Source of the DNA: Limnanthes douglasii subsp. nivea
Lineage: Eukaryota; Streptophyta; Magnoliopsida; Brassicales; Limnanthaceae
Reading direction: 5' to 3'
Length of the DNA: 64,000 nucleotides
Assembly: GCA_036936605.1 (NCBI GenBank)
Contig: JAUPFV010000001.1
Coordinates: 217,277,530 to 217,341,529 of the forward strand
Shown one piece after another: positions 20,700 to 32,569 of the stretch; positions within the stretch are counted from its first letter, which is position 1; every line of letters starts with the position of its first letter. Position numbers and translations under genes: made by a program. The notes beneath the pieces were generated by a model. It saw nothing but the letters and a program-made list of their open reading frames with translations, was not told the origin of the DNA and did no database searches.

Positions 20700-23091
20700 C
20701 ACAAGAGATGAGATTTAGTGAGCTCTAAGATGTTTGCGCTTTAAAAGGTTTGAATGATCGATGACAGTAAGAATTTTTTTAATGTAGATGATTGCAGACC
20801 TGGGAGAAGGAGAAACATTTTTGTGCTTGGATCTGCTCCTACTATTCCAGATAACCCAGGTAATAATGGCAGGTAAGATGGTGGTAATGTGGACCTTTGA
20901 GGTAGAATTCTAAAACCAACTCCTAATGATATGATTAGTAGTCATGTACTTGCTGATGTTTATCTTTAGAATTTCTGGAAATTAACTCCAAATTTTCCAT
21001 GCATAATCACAAGATACGAAAAGATGATTTTTGAGTTTGATAGTTTAGAAAGAATTGGCATTTAGATACGATTATCATATGTCTAGCTTAGAGATTATAA
21101 TTAATACACAATTTGTTATTTAAGATTCTCCAAAGAAGGACTGAAAATTTTATGGGGGTAATGTTATTCCAAACTTTTTCAAACAAAGAGAATTTATTAA
21201 AGTTGATTCTGATTTGCTGATAGGTGTCTTTGGTGTTAAATAATCCATATTTTGAAGCTTTCTAGTGAATGAGATCTTCAACAGATGGATTAATAGCAAG
21301 ATTAGCTCTAAGTGTTTTATTAGTGACACTAGGAAATGTACTAAATTTATTTAGGTCCTAATGATTGATATCCCAAAAAAAATTCACTTGGTTTTTGAAA
21401 AATCAACTATTATCCATGTTAGAGTCCAGTTTTATAAAACCAAGTGTCCTACCAGAAGTCTATAGATCCATTTCCAGTTTCCAAAATATAAAGCTTTCGA
21501 CCAAGTTTTTTATGCCAGCAAGCCTCTTCCAAGTCTGAGCGAGTGTATATGGATTCTTATCTTTAGTGTATATGTTGCGCATATATCGGGCCCATAAGCA
21601 CTTGTTGTCCCTATACCTATACCACTAATTACAAGAACAAGTGGTTTGCATATCCTTTAAGCTCTCTAAGTTAAGTCCACCTTCACTAAATGTCTTATTG
21701 TTTGTTTCCCAGTTAGATCAGTTAATGTTACTGGTCTCAAGAGATCCACTCCAAATAAACCTATTAAGCATTTTTTTCAAATTTGCAGATAGTAGATATT
21801 GGAAGACAAAAACTTTGAGACTAGTACAAAGGAAAAGAGAGCAAGACAGAGTTAATTAAGGTAATTCTGCAACCAAAAGATAGATGTTTACCTTCCCAGT
21901 CCATAATTGTACCTCTGTTTTTATCAAGCATATGGATGAAGTTACTAGTCTTGTTATTGGAATTTAAGGTGATGCCCAGGTAGGTCGTGGGCAGGAAACT
22001 AGTACTGAACTGAGTTTGAATTGCTAAGGCATTTATATTTTCTTGAGAAATGTTGTTTGTAGTAATTAGCTTGGTTTTCTCTTTATTGATTGATTGACCT
22101 GAAGCTTTTTGACAATCCTGCAGAAAATTACCAGTGACATCCATGGAGCTCTGCTTACAATTAGAGAATATAAGTAAGTCGTCAGCAAATTCAAGGCAAG
22201 AAATGACGATGTTTCTTCTAGTAGAGAATTTCAGTTCGCTGTTTTTCATGGAGCTCTGATCAGGGTTGATTCAAAAAGGAGAAACAAACTAGGGGACACG
22301 GGATACCCTTGTCTGATACCCTATTAGTCTTGAAAAATCCTGTACTAATAAGATTTATAAAACCAGTAGAGAACCCAAAGAATTTAAGAACATTAAGGAT
22401 AAAGTTGTGAGAGAGATTATCGAATGCCTTAGACATGTCAAGTTTTATGACAATGTTAACAGACTTGTTTTTTCTGCCCAGATCATGAATGATTTCCTTT
22501 GCAAGAAGGATGTTATCCTAGATGAGTCTGCCTTTCACAAAACCTCCTTGAGTTTCTCAAATTAACTTAGGAAGAAAACTTTGTCAAAAATGTTGCCAAA
22601 AATATTCTTGTTGCCAAATTATCATTATTTTTAGCAGTCAATAAGTTATCTCCACAATTTTTAACAATTTCTTCCAGTATGTAAAACTTTGTCAAAAATG
22701 TTGCCAAAAATATTCTTGTTCCAGTTTTTAAGCATGTGTCAAGGGTCCACATATTAAGAAATTTAAAGTTGTTGTGGTACTTGATTCTATCTTTGGTGAT
22801 TTTGATGTTTAAAGGAGGGTGATTTAAACACGTACGAGCCATGTGATTCATCATAGTATCATTGAATTGATCAGACCAAGCTTGATAAATCAAAGCCTCG
22901 TCAAGCCTTTTGCATTTGGATTTGTTTGTCCAAGAAAACTTAGAACCTGCAAAACCATCATCTTCGAGAAAGTAATCACAAATCATATTGTCAAAATCCT
23001 CAGATCTTTGGTTATCGAAAATCGAACAACCTTGTTGTATTCTTGCTTTTGTAGATTGGGGTTTGTGGCATGTTTCCATTATTGTCTTCAT
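20700..23091 (-). pseudogene. LINE ORF2 remnant: endonuclease, reverse transcriptase, 3' domain
   Basis: The segment 23091-22780 reads like the end of an apurinic-type endonuclease (GFAGSKFSWTNKSKCKRLDEAL, then TCLNHPPLNI for the usual SDHxPL box). 22249-21821 holds RT block 5 with the catalytic FADD (LEFADDLLIFSNC), the KT..ITTNN segment and LGITLNSNNK. 21800-21400 continues with NRFIWSGSLE and a LWARYMRNIY-like stretch, and about 20960-20700 matches the C-terminal region before the 3' UTR. Stops, shifts and an internal duplication separate the blocks. LINE ORF2 nicks target DNA and primes reverse transcription; this copy cannot. Confidence 0.75.
22577..22725. repeat. Internal 106-bp-spaced duplication in LINE
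   Basis: A block of about 41 bases beginning AACTTTGTCAAAAATGTTGC occurs at about 22577 and again at about 22683. The offset of 106 is not a multiple of three, so the duplication shifts the ORF2 frame. Confidence 0.85.
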
Positions 23092-23389
23092 TAGGTGTTT
23101 GATTTCCTGATTGTGTCTCCTTCCATGACAGAAGATAAGTAGTAATCATCATCAAGATATTTTATAGCATCTATAATATCATTTTCCTTGCTTTCAGTGT
23201 ATTTTCTAGTAACTTCAGGAAAAATAAGATTAGCACTGCTTTGTCTTTATCTATCTGTAGTTTGTCTTTCCATCTTACTTGACTTGTTCCTAGGATTGTT
23301 ATCGTTAGGCTTCTTGATTATAATATATTTCAATTTGTTATTTTTGGATTTTGTGGCTTTATCTTTATCTTTATTTTCGGAAAGATTCT

Positions 23390-24133
23390 GGTTTATGTCA
23401 TCATTTGATATGTGGTTGATGGCTTTCTTGCACTGACCAGCTTCATGCCCAATATGTTTGCAGATTTGACAGCACTGGGGAATATTTTAATAGCTAAGGT
23501 CAAGCCAGTATCCATCATTTTCTCCGAATCCAATCCAAATATGTCTCTGAAGATATTTAGTAAGATTAATTTCCACGCAAGCAAAACATGCATTTCGTAA
23601 TGCTATGTTCTTGAATGAGATCCAAATTTTGATGGGGTTCCTTAGAGAGGCGACAATAGTTTGAATCATGGATTCATTGTATAGGAATTCTGGCTTTAGA
23701 GATCTTTATCCATACAGGTGTGATAGAGCATTCAACGATTGGGTTGAAGGTTGAGGTCCATTTTAAGATTTGCATGACAGATTAGCCTACTATCCATACA
23801 CTTATGCTCCAAATTTTTAATCAAATTATCTTTCAATGTGAGCTCAATGAGTATATAGTGAGATTCCCAATTAGAAACATTAAAAGGACTTGGGAATTTG
23901 CGATCATTCAAGAAATTAGTTCGTAAGTTCTTTTTTGGTAAACTAGTAGAGAACTTACCCACTACCGTAAATTTTGATTGAGACATCATAGTGTCTTTAT
24001 CTTCTTTTGCGAATAGAAAAAAGACATTGTCACTATTAAATTTGACGTTTTTGGGTATAAATTTTTTATTTTCCTTGGGATATTTGAGAAAATCTTCATA
24101 AGATTTTGCATGAATTTTGTCTCTCTGTTTCAT
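23390..24133 (-). pseudogene. LINE ORF1 remnant (DUF4283-like plus CCHC knuckle)
   Basis: It starts at an ATG at 24133 (MKQRDKIHAKSYEDFL) and stays open for 133 codons. The region reading FTVVGKFSTSLP..NLRTNFLN, then HYILIELTLKDNL, matches the DUF4283 nucleic-acid-binding fold of plant LINE ORF1 proteins. After a frame change, about 23480-23400 reads QCCQICKHIGHEAGQCKK, a CX2CX4HX4C zinc knuckle, followed by an Asn/Lys-rich tail. ORF1 packages LINE RNA. The break between the two parts shows decay. Confidence 0.75.
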
Positions 24134-24370
24134 TGCTGAGGGATGAAATTCTCGAAAATCAACATCGGGGAATTGTTTTGTTCTTTGTTATGGTATCTCT
24201 ATGGGGTAGCAATAAGAAAACAAAGCGTAGATTTGAAGGGTATACCGAAACTGAATCCTGAAAAAGATAGAGATATAGTAATGAGGTTGATTAAAAGAAG
24301 AAAAAACAGAGGTAAACAAAGACGAAGAGAAAATAAGAGATTAATAGGATCAATTTAGGGAATTAGCAGC

Positions 24371-25055
24371 TTAAAGATGAAGCATATGTGGATTGAAAAC
24401 CTTTCTTGATGATCAAGAAATGATTTATTTAAGGAGAAGTCTCTTTTTACATTAAAGCTTCTCTTTTTTATATACATATGAATACACACATAAGAAAAAA
24501 CAAGGATTAAAAAACAAACAAATTAATATTTGTGATAAAGTTTAAGTTTATATTCGCTTACAAATAATTCAACCCTCCAAATACATCAAAATCTAATAGC
24601 TGAAATTAGGAAGTTAAGTAATTCAAATGATTAAAATATATTTATGACGAATCGTCTAATAATATGATCTCTACTATTTACCGAAATACGTGAGAATATA
24701 TTAAAATGGTTATATTTAATTTTTTAACAACAATTAAAAAACGTAATTCATTTTTTTCTATAAATAAATATATAATTTTATAATACAAAGTTATTACTTC
24801 AATAAAAATAGTCAATTTTATCTATTTAAACTTTTGTGCTTGTATTAATTTAGTCGGCATATATTATATTTATTTATTTGAATATTCACAAGTCATTTTT
24901 TCTTAACATTCAAATCTAGACCAATCAGAAGTTGAATCATTATTTTGGTAAAGTTTTGATTTTTTTTACCTTACAAAGAAAGTGACAAAAAACATTCACG
25001 TACATATCTGGAAATTTCAATCAGTAGCAACACAATGCAACACAATGCGTGAAAC
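24371..25055. other. AT-rich intergenic DNA
   Basis: No coding potential or recognisable repeat was seen. It separates the LINE 5' end from the next Gypsy relic, whose missing 5' LTR could lie here unrecognised. Confidence 0.5.
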
Positions 25056-28000
25056 ATGAGTCATAACGTCTCTAATTCTGAGAACCCTTCAGATCAACTT
25101 CATGCTTCCACGGTTTCATTTGCATCTCTTACACCACATATGACAACCTCGTTGAACGAGCTTGCAGCCCTTAAAAATCTCTTGTTTGACCTCTTAATTT
25201 GGTTGTCACAAATGTTTAGTGACCGGCTACGCCCGTTTAGTACGCATTTCCTCTAACCCCGATGACTCCGAACTTAAATTCCTAGAAGCTGTGTTAGCCA
25301 TGTGCGCAGAACAGAATTAAAATCTAAGATTTTATAAGTTTTTTCGAAAACTCTTTCACATTGAGCTACAACCGTTGCAGTAGCTCAGACTGAAACCGGT
25401 AAGGACGACTCTAATAGAGAATTTTTTGGTAAAGGTGGAAGATGTCATAACAAGCAAAAAACCAAACGACAAAACATAACCCCAACGTCAAAGCATTTGA
25501 CCGGCGACAAAGAAGACATAGCCAAAGTTTTTGACATATTTGGCTAAGTGCATAGAGCGAGTTCGTTGTTGAGTCATCTTTCTAGCCTCAACTATGACAT
25601 GTTTCCTTTCTACATGGAAGCCAACTGAGCATCTAGCTGTACTCAGAAAGTCTCGAGAAAAAATATGGACTTCAACTGAACGTATAAATCTACTTCAAAA
25701 CAACATCAAGTGTCCCCATGAAGTTTGTTAACCAACCGAGCATCCACTTGCAAACAAGAAGCTTCCAAAAACATGATGGGCCCTAACCGAGCATTTTTTT
25801 ACAATTTTGAAATCTCTAACAACAATCTGGGCAACAGCCGAGCATTCATCCACCATATAAAATTCTTCAACAACAACATGAAATCTTACCAAACATTTAT
25901 CTTCACTCTGTGGGCCTGCAGCAGCAACCTAAAGCTCAGATGAACTTCCTGCAGCAGATTGTAACTTATCAATACAATATATGAGACTATAATATTGTTA
26001 TGTATAGACACTCATTCCAGCTACAACCATATATAAATGTATAAAGATGATCAAGAGCACACAACATTTATTCCGAAGAGGGGGATGTATTGTTATAGGG
26101 TCATTTTATTATGTTTGAATAATGACAAGGTAATGTACTAACTTGTCATCGACAAAGCATTTGCCACATAACTTGGACGTAACCTACAGGTATACATCGA
26201 TGGTATGCTAGTCATTAATATGGAAGGTAATGACCACATGGCTGATATATCTTATACTTTCTTGAATTTAAGACGAGTAAACTAAAAGCTAAACCCCAAA
26301 AGAAGCACCTTCATTGTGAAATTTGGAACATTTTAGAAATTCCTATTTAGTGAGAGAAAAGAAGTTAACAAAAATTCACTTTCCACCTTGGCGGACATTT
26401 TCTCTCCGCACAACGCGAATGAAGTTTAAATCTTAACAGACACATTGGACTTATTAAATTATTTCTTCCCTCGTTATTCGAATAGGCGCCAACCCTTTTT
26501 CAAATTTCTTCACATGGCGTGAAAATTCAGAAAGAGCCCAACATGTAAGGAAGATTTCACCAACATAAAAAAATTATTCGCACATAAACCAGATACCTTA
26601 GTAAGAAAAACTGGCACTCTTCGTGGTGGTAGCAGCCATAAAAATGTGCCATTATTTCTAGGCTCACATGATCATTGTCCGAATGCCACCCCCCTTAAAA
26701 AACATGCTATAAAAAACAGATTACTCAGGAAGACTTCCCAATTGGTTTTTCGAGCTAAGAGACTATGACATCAAGTTCAAACCACATAAAATAATCAAAG
26801 AAAAATAACTCGTGGATTTTTTAATTAAGTTCCATGCGGAAAAAAAATCTGTACCGATGCAGATCCCGAATCTACCTCGAAGGTGCAGATAGACATATAG
26901 AGTAATAATTAGGGATTAAGAATAGATGTCCAATTGTCTTCACCAACAAGGGATATCCAAAAAAATTCAATTAAGCTCGGCTTTCATGCTACTAACAAAG
27001 AAACCAAATATGAAGCATCAATTGGTGGCATGCGATATGCAAACGTTTGTGGTGCCACCACAAATTAAGTTTTTCACTGACTCCCAACTAGTTATTTATC
27101 AAGCATAAGTCCTTGATATGGATAAAAAAAATACACCATCATCCACTATCTAAAAGAACTTCGACGCCAAACAACGTTATTTGATATTATCATGTTTGAA
27201 CAAGTTGTTAGAATAGAGAATAACGTTGCTGATATTTTGCCTTTCTCGACATACGTATGGCGGTAACCAGATATCATCATTCAATAAAAACCTTATGCCA
27301 GCCTACCCAATAAATTCATCTCTAGTATCTGGACAAATGTGTTCTAGTAGTAAAAGACGGTGATTAGATAGATGATTAACGAACACCCATCTTCTAGTAC
27401 CTTTCTATGTAGTACTCTCAGAATGATTAACCGAAGTATGAAAATTCATGCTCATTGAAAAGATTCATTTGAATCGTCGATATATTATACAGGAGGATCC
27501 TCACACAGCCCATACATATATTCCTCGACGGAGATGAATCACACCTCGTAGTAAAATAAATCGATAACAGAGAAAGAACTTCCCATTATGAAAATAAAAT
27601 AAGATTCCTATTACAATGGTACTGGTCGGGCCATATTAGTTGAATATGTAAACATGAAGGTAAAACAGTGTGACAAATGTCAACATTTATCTAATTCAAC
27701 TAATATCCTAGTAGTCTGGTTAGAAACCATATAAAAATAATAACTCTAATAGATAGGACATCAACATCGTGAGACAACTACCACTGACAACAGACAGATA
27801 AGAGTACCTACTAGTAATAGTCGATTACTTATCCAAATGGGTCAAAGCATAACCATTGGAATATATCATAAAAATAGGTGATAAGCTTCCTCAACTCTAA
27901 TATATGTTATAAAATATGGCATACCAGAAGTCATCACCACCAATAATAGAATATAGTTCCATAACAACATCATTAAAAGGTTCTTCTCGACTCGAGAGAT

Positions 28001-28360
28001 TTAAGTGAAGCATTTTTTCCCATTTCACCCGTAAGAAAATGATCAAGTATAGGTAACCAACCGTATAATTTTGGATGATATCAAAAAGTTGTTAATGGGA
28101 GCAGCGAGAAAATGGCCAGAAAATTTACAAGAAATAATATGGTCATATAGGAGTACCCCAAGATTAGCCACTGGCGAAACCTTATTCGCAGTAGTATATG
28201 GCATGGAAGCAATGGTCTCAATCCATAATAAACTACACACTTACTGGGTACCACATATGATGTAGGAAGAAACTCGTCAACTTGAATTATGGATCTTGAA
28301 ACAATCAAAGAAAAGCGATTCAAGGCTCATCTCCAGCTCGAACACTACAAATATCTAATA
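25056..28360 (+). mobile_element. Ty3/Gypsy relic with RT end, RNase H and integrase
   Basis: Blocks in order on the plus strand, in changing frames: an unrecognised gag-like part (25056-25940); RT C-terminus at about 26150-26330 (FATQLGRNLQVYIDGMLVI, with YIDG in place of YIDD); a long RNase H/connection stretch at 26400-26840 (GRLPNWFFELRDYDIKFKPH); RNase H at about 26905-27110 (IKLGFHATNKETKYEASIGG..FTDSQLV); integrase at about 27790-28300 (YLLVIVDYLSKWVKA, then AARKWPENLQEIIWSYRSTPR and GETLFAVVYGMEAM). The lineage looks Tat-like. Gag is poorly recognisable and the LTRs are not found. Numerous stops show an old copy. Confidence 0.75.
25670..25920 (+). repeat. About 52-bp tandem repeat in the Gypsy relic
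   Basis: The word CCGAGCAT recurs at about 25734, 25786 and 25838, with diverged copies near 25628 and 25890, giving units of about 52 bases. In translation the units begin with TEH or AEH followed by hydrophobic and polar residues. The repeat lies between the gag-like part and RT. Confidence 0.65.
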
Positions 28361-28373
28361 CGTATGATCGAAT

Positions 28374-28759
28374 GGTATTTTAGATAATTGTTTAGATGTT
28401 TTATATAATTATGGGTATAAGGTAGAGAAATAATTGAGATGGTAGTATTTAATTTTTAGAGATATAATTATAAAACCCTCTTAAATATTGTTCTTTTGAC
28501 TATTTATAGGATAATTTTGGATCCATGTATCAATCGTGTCGGGTTATGCATATGGGACAAGCTCATGAGCCCCAGACCGAAGAACCATTCACACTTATAA
28601 AAAAATATAAGGCTAATACAAAACTTAGTCATTAGGCATCCAACTTACTCAGCATAACCTTTATTATAAGCCTAAAACTTCCCCTAGGATAAATCCGACC
28701 CACTTTCCACTCTTAGCCCCCAAGGATTTCTGACACTATCATCTAACCCCCTTATCTCT
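28374..28759. other. Junction between Gypsy relic and additional ORF
   Basis: AT-rich sequence with no domain. An LTR of the minus-strand element whose aORF and integrase follow could lie here, but no TG..CA pair, polypurine tract or primer site was recognised. Confidence 0.35.
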
Positions 28760-30411
28760 CTCAAAAATATAGAGTGAGGTTGCCCCAACCCGAAGAGATT
28801 CTGATGGATTCTAGGGCTATGGAGTTGGTGATTTACACCGATATGCTCAACTGGGACCTTTTGGTTTCTCTTGGACCCTGAGCTAGTAGGTACTTCAATC
28901 TAGTCAGGTTATGCCCAAGATAAGCTAGCCCAAATGCTTCGTTCTCACTGATGGCATGCATCATAGCCTCAAGGCTTTCGAAAATTCTAATGCCAATGGA
29001 GCAACTGGCTGTTGTGGCGGGTCTATCTTGCAATGTTTATATTACCTTCTATTATTTTAATATGAGTAATAATTACAAAGTGGTAGATGACCTTTTAGAA
29101 GCAGACAAGATCTGGAAAACCCAATTCCTATTCATCCCTGGTAATTGGAAAAATGGCAGGAAGATCAGCTATAAAGAGAATCCAAGCTAGCATACAAGGC
29201 ACTAGAAGAACACACGTAAGTCTATTTGTATTTATTTCACATTTATATTATTTTTTGTGTCATTTATCGTAAAAGTTTGTTTTTATCAGCCATTTTGAAG
29301 CCTTTCATACAACGGTTCCATGAGTAGTGACAAGTTGCAATCTGATTATAAAGGTTTACAGTCATCCACTTCCGAGGAAATTACCTCATTAAAGAATCAG
29401 TAATCTGATGAAAAATTTACCATTGAGCGCTTGTTGGATGAAAATAAAAACCTTGAAGATCATCTAAGAAGAAAAAAGGTGAGATTACCTCTCTCAAGAC
29501 AAAGTCTGCGCAATATATAACCGATGGTGTGGATGAATATGCTGAAATAATGATAAATTATTTACAATAGAGGGATGATTCGGTCATATAGGATATGGTA
29601 TTGCTATTTAACAAGAAAATTCTAATGCCAATGGAGCAACTGGCTGTTGTGGCGGGTCTATCTTGCAATGTTTATATTACCTTCTATTATTTTAATATGA
29701 GTAATAATTACAAAGTGGTAGATGACCTTTTAGAAGCAGACAAGATCTGGAAAACCCAATTCCTATTCATCCCTGGTAATTGGAAAAATGGCAGGAAGAT
29801 CAGTTATAAAGAGAATCCAAGCTAGCATACAAGGCACTAGAAGAACACACGTAAGTCTATTTGTATTTATTTCACATTTATATTATTTTTTGTGTCATTT
29901 ATCGTAAAAGTTTGTTTTTATCAGCCATTTTGAAGCCTTTCATACAACGGTTCCATGAGTAGTGACAAGTTTCAATCTGATTATAAAGGTTTACAGTCAT
30001 CCACTTCCGAGGAAATTACCTCATTAAAGAATCAGTAATCTGATGAAAAATTTACCATTGAGCGCTTGTTGGATGAAAATAAAAACCTTGAAGATCATCT
30101 AAGAAGAAAAAAGGTGAGATTACCTCTCTCAAGACAAAGTCTGCGCAATATATAACCGATGGTGTGGATGAATATGCTGAAATAATGATAAATTATTTAC
30201 AATAGAGGGATGATTCGGTCATATAGGATATGGTATTGCTATTTAACAAGAAATTCCCTAAGTTATCCATTGGGTAATTGTGGGGACATGTACCAATTGA
30301 TCTACTGCCTCATGCCATACCTTTAGTTGATCAACTTGGAATTTTTTATGATTCATCCGAAGACGGATCTGACGAAGAGTATTCTAATGGTGAGAGTCCA
30401 GAAGGAAAATA
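28760..30411 (+). pseudogene. Additional ORF (aORF) of a Tat-like retroelement, with internal duplication
   Basis: The recognisable part reads MPMEQLAVVAGLSC..ITFYYFNMSNNYKVVDDLLEADKIWKTQFLFIPGNWKNGRKISYKENPS, given here in pieces at about 28990-29190. It closely parallels the second copy at 33730-33930. A donor after about 29215 (ACAC|GTAAGT) and an acceptor (TTTATCAG) near 29290 define an intron at the same place as in that copy. The C-terminus ends in an acidic tail (YDSSEDGSDEEYSNGESPEGK, stop 30409-30411). The middle is present twice (28980-29614 and 29615-30249). The N-terminal part resembles the 'putative gypsy-type transposon' domain as I remember it. Its function is unknown. It converges on the minus-strand integrase at 31180-31990. 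Confidence 0.65.
28980..30252. repeat. 635-bp tandem duplication
   Basis: Bases 28980-29614 are repeated at 29615-30249 with very few differences seen by eye (for example ATCAGCTATAAAG against ATCAGTTATAAAG, and AAGTTGCAATC against AAGTTTCAATC). The unit covers part of an aORF exon, its intron and the following exon. The near identity contrasts with the decay of the surrounding element. Confidence 0.95.
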
Positions 30412-30689
30412 ATGTGGAAAAGCCGATGGGAATGATTCATAAAGCTAGTATGATTGATATACTCGTTTCTATGTAATCCCTTGATATATGCAAGGCATTT
30501 TGTTGTTTTAATTTTAAGTAAGATACTTTTGTGCAAGTCCTTGTCATGGCCAAGGCATTTTGTAATCTTCTCATTGGATTTTGTTAAGCCCTTTGATCAC
30601 CCAAGACATTTTATATTATCTATAATTTTATCAACTTTTTTTATTTTTTCATATACTTTTATTTATCCAAGTACAATTAAATTTAAGTC

Positions 30690-31015
30690 ATGATTAATTC
30701 GAAGGCAATAAAAACTTGCACTTGAGCCATTCGAAGGAATTCCATTCAAAGGTAATACAAAACTTGATCCACCTAAGCCATTCGAAGGTAATCCATTCGA
30801 AGGAAATAAAAACTTGTACTTGAGCCATTCGAAGGTAATTAATTGGAAGGAAATAAAATCTTTATCCACCTAAGCCATTCAAAGGTAATCCATTGGAAGA
30901 CAATAAAAACTTGTACTTGAACCATTTGAAGGTAATCCATTTGAAGGAGATAATAACTTGGTCCACTTGATCCATTCGAAGGTAATCCATTTGAAGGCAA
31001 TAAAAACTTGATACA
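30690..31015. repeat. About 50-bp minisatellite, in about 98-bp dimers
   Basis: Units built from CCATTCGAAGGTAATCCATT, GAAGG.AATAAAAACTTG and a spacer that alternates between CACTTGAGCC and ATCCACCTAAGCC. The word AATAAAAACTTG recurs about every 98 bases (near 30707, 30805, 30902 and 31000), so the array is dimeric. It lies between the aORF stop (30411, +) and the integrase end (about 31180, -), the position of the 3' non-coding region of the element. Confidence 0.9.
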
Positions 31016-31179
31016 ATTACAAATACATTTTTAAAGACAAAACATATATATTAATAACGATCCGGACAACTTATTAAAACCTCTCCGTGCCACCAGGGTA
31101 TGAAAGAGTATGGCCCATTATATTTACATTGGATAAAAATAAAGTAAATTTTTACGATATGAGTTCACTAAAACTATAA

Positions 31180-31990
31180 ATTTAGGTGTTCAACATTTCA
31201 TGGGTGCCTTAAAGAATTGCTTTCATGGTCAACTAACCGATATGTACCCTGCTTAATCTTCTCACACAAAATGTATGGCCCTTCCCAGTTTGAAGTCAGC
31301 TTTCCGAACTTCTTATCTTTATTGTGCATAAATAATTTTCTTATGAATTTTCCCCTACTTGGAGATATCTTCTCCGTACTCTAGACGCATATCTACCCTG
31401 CTTAATCTTCAATCAAGTCTAACTAAGACCTTATTGCAACTTCATTTTTCTCTTCGGAATAATTTTAGACCTTGAAAGAAGGAAAATAGTAGCTTCTATT
31501 AGAGTGATTGCATCCATTTCACACACCAAGGAAAAATAAGATTCTTGGGTGGTAGTATGTGGAGTAGTTCGGTAAGCCTATAGTACTTCTTGCATATAAT
31601 TAGGCCATTTACCAACTTCTATTTCTAAGTTCTCTTTAAGACCCATCTATATAGTATTGTTTTCCACATCTATATGTCTATTAGCTTGGGAATAAAAAAG
31701 ATAGCATAAACAATGATGAATTCCCCGTGATGTATAAAACATCTCTATGCCCTTATTACCGAATTATGGGTCGTTGTCTGTGGTAATACGTCTACATATT
31801 TTAAATCTACAACAAATATTAGAGATAATAAATTTAATTCCCCCTTTGGAAATTGTTCCGGAGAGGGGTGCAGCTTCTACCCACTTTGAAATATAGTCAA
31901 TTTCCAAGATAATAGTTCGACATCTTCCAGAAGCCATCCCGAGGTCCGACCAGGTCAATTTCGCATCTATTAAAGGGTACTGCTTCATAT
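31180..31990 (-). pseudogene. Ty3/Gypsy integrase fragment (Tat-like)
   Basis: On the minus strand, about 31988-31760 reads an integrase core entrance (DYISKWVEAAPLSGTISKGGIKFI..RRITTDNDP). About 31640-31500 matches the region after the catalytic Glu (LEIEVGKWPNYMQEVL*AYRTTPH, with a stop). About 31320-31180 matches the C-terminal GPY-like end (KLTSNWEGPYILCEKIKQGTYRL, ending NVEHL). Frameshifts and stops break it into three parts. Upstream RT or RNase H is not present on this strand, so the fragment is truncated. It converges on the aORF at 28760-30411 across the minisatellite. Confidence 0.75.
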
Positions 31991-31999
31991 ACTAACCCC

Positions 32000-32569
32000 A
32001 TGGGAACTTCTGGCACTTGCATTACATTTCCATACCTTTTGGTGAGGATTATTTCTAATCAAAGGGTATTCTTGGAAAGAGTTTTATCTTTATAAGGTAA
32101 TTATTTTTGGAGTGAAGGATGGAGAGATAGAACAGGTGTGTCTTAGCTATTAAGTTTTCTCGAGAAAATTCCACCATATTAAATGAGGTTGGTTGGGGTA
32201 TTTATACTTGTTTTTTGACTCATGGGTCGTTCGGGTTGGACTTTGGATTCGGGTCAATCTTCAAAGCCCATTACCTAAACGGGTTAGTGCAGGTTAGCAC
32301 ACAGTTGAGTCATGATTTACTTAGTTGTATTTTTTTATCATAGGTTTGGTGCAAAACATGTCCAAATTACCCATTCAGTTAAGGTAGTAGTAGCCTTCCA
32401 AAAATATCCAAACCTATCAGTAGCCCATTTAGGTCTTTCAAAAATATTTTAAAAGAGCTAAATTATCAATGAAAAGACATTAATCATATTCGAAGTGTTT
32501 TTCAAAGAGTTAGATATCGAAGAGAAGACCCTGACCGGATCCGAAGCGTTTTTCTTTTTGTAGATGGAA
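32000..32569. other. Spacer upstream of second aORF
   Basis: Mostly non-coding. TTTATAGAAGG (about 32650) and CACGTG (about 32600) lie just downstream of this spacer and could be promoter elements of the next aORF, but neither position is strong evidence. No LTR was recognised. Confidence 0.3.

Larger units (their letters stand above)
20285..24133 (-). mobile_element. L1-type LINE (minus strand), decayed but near full length
   Basis: Read on the minus strand the order is ORF1 with DUF4283-like domain and zinc knuckle (24133-23390), endonuclease C-terminal part (about 23090-22750), RT with the FADD box (22249-21821), then a zf-RVT-like 3' region (about 21800-20800) and a T-run at about 20287-20300 on the plus strand that may be the poly(A) tail. 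About 240 bases further upstream (to 24370) look like the 5' UTR. Many stops and a 106-bp internal repeat show that it is dead. Target duplications were not identified. Confidence 0.8.

Noticed and set aside
30454..30869. Frames across the aORF 3' flank and minisatellite as coding sequence.
   Set aside because: Downstream of the aORF stop; the repeats and composition explain them.
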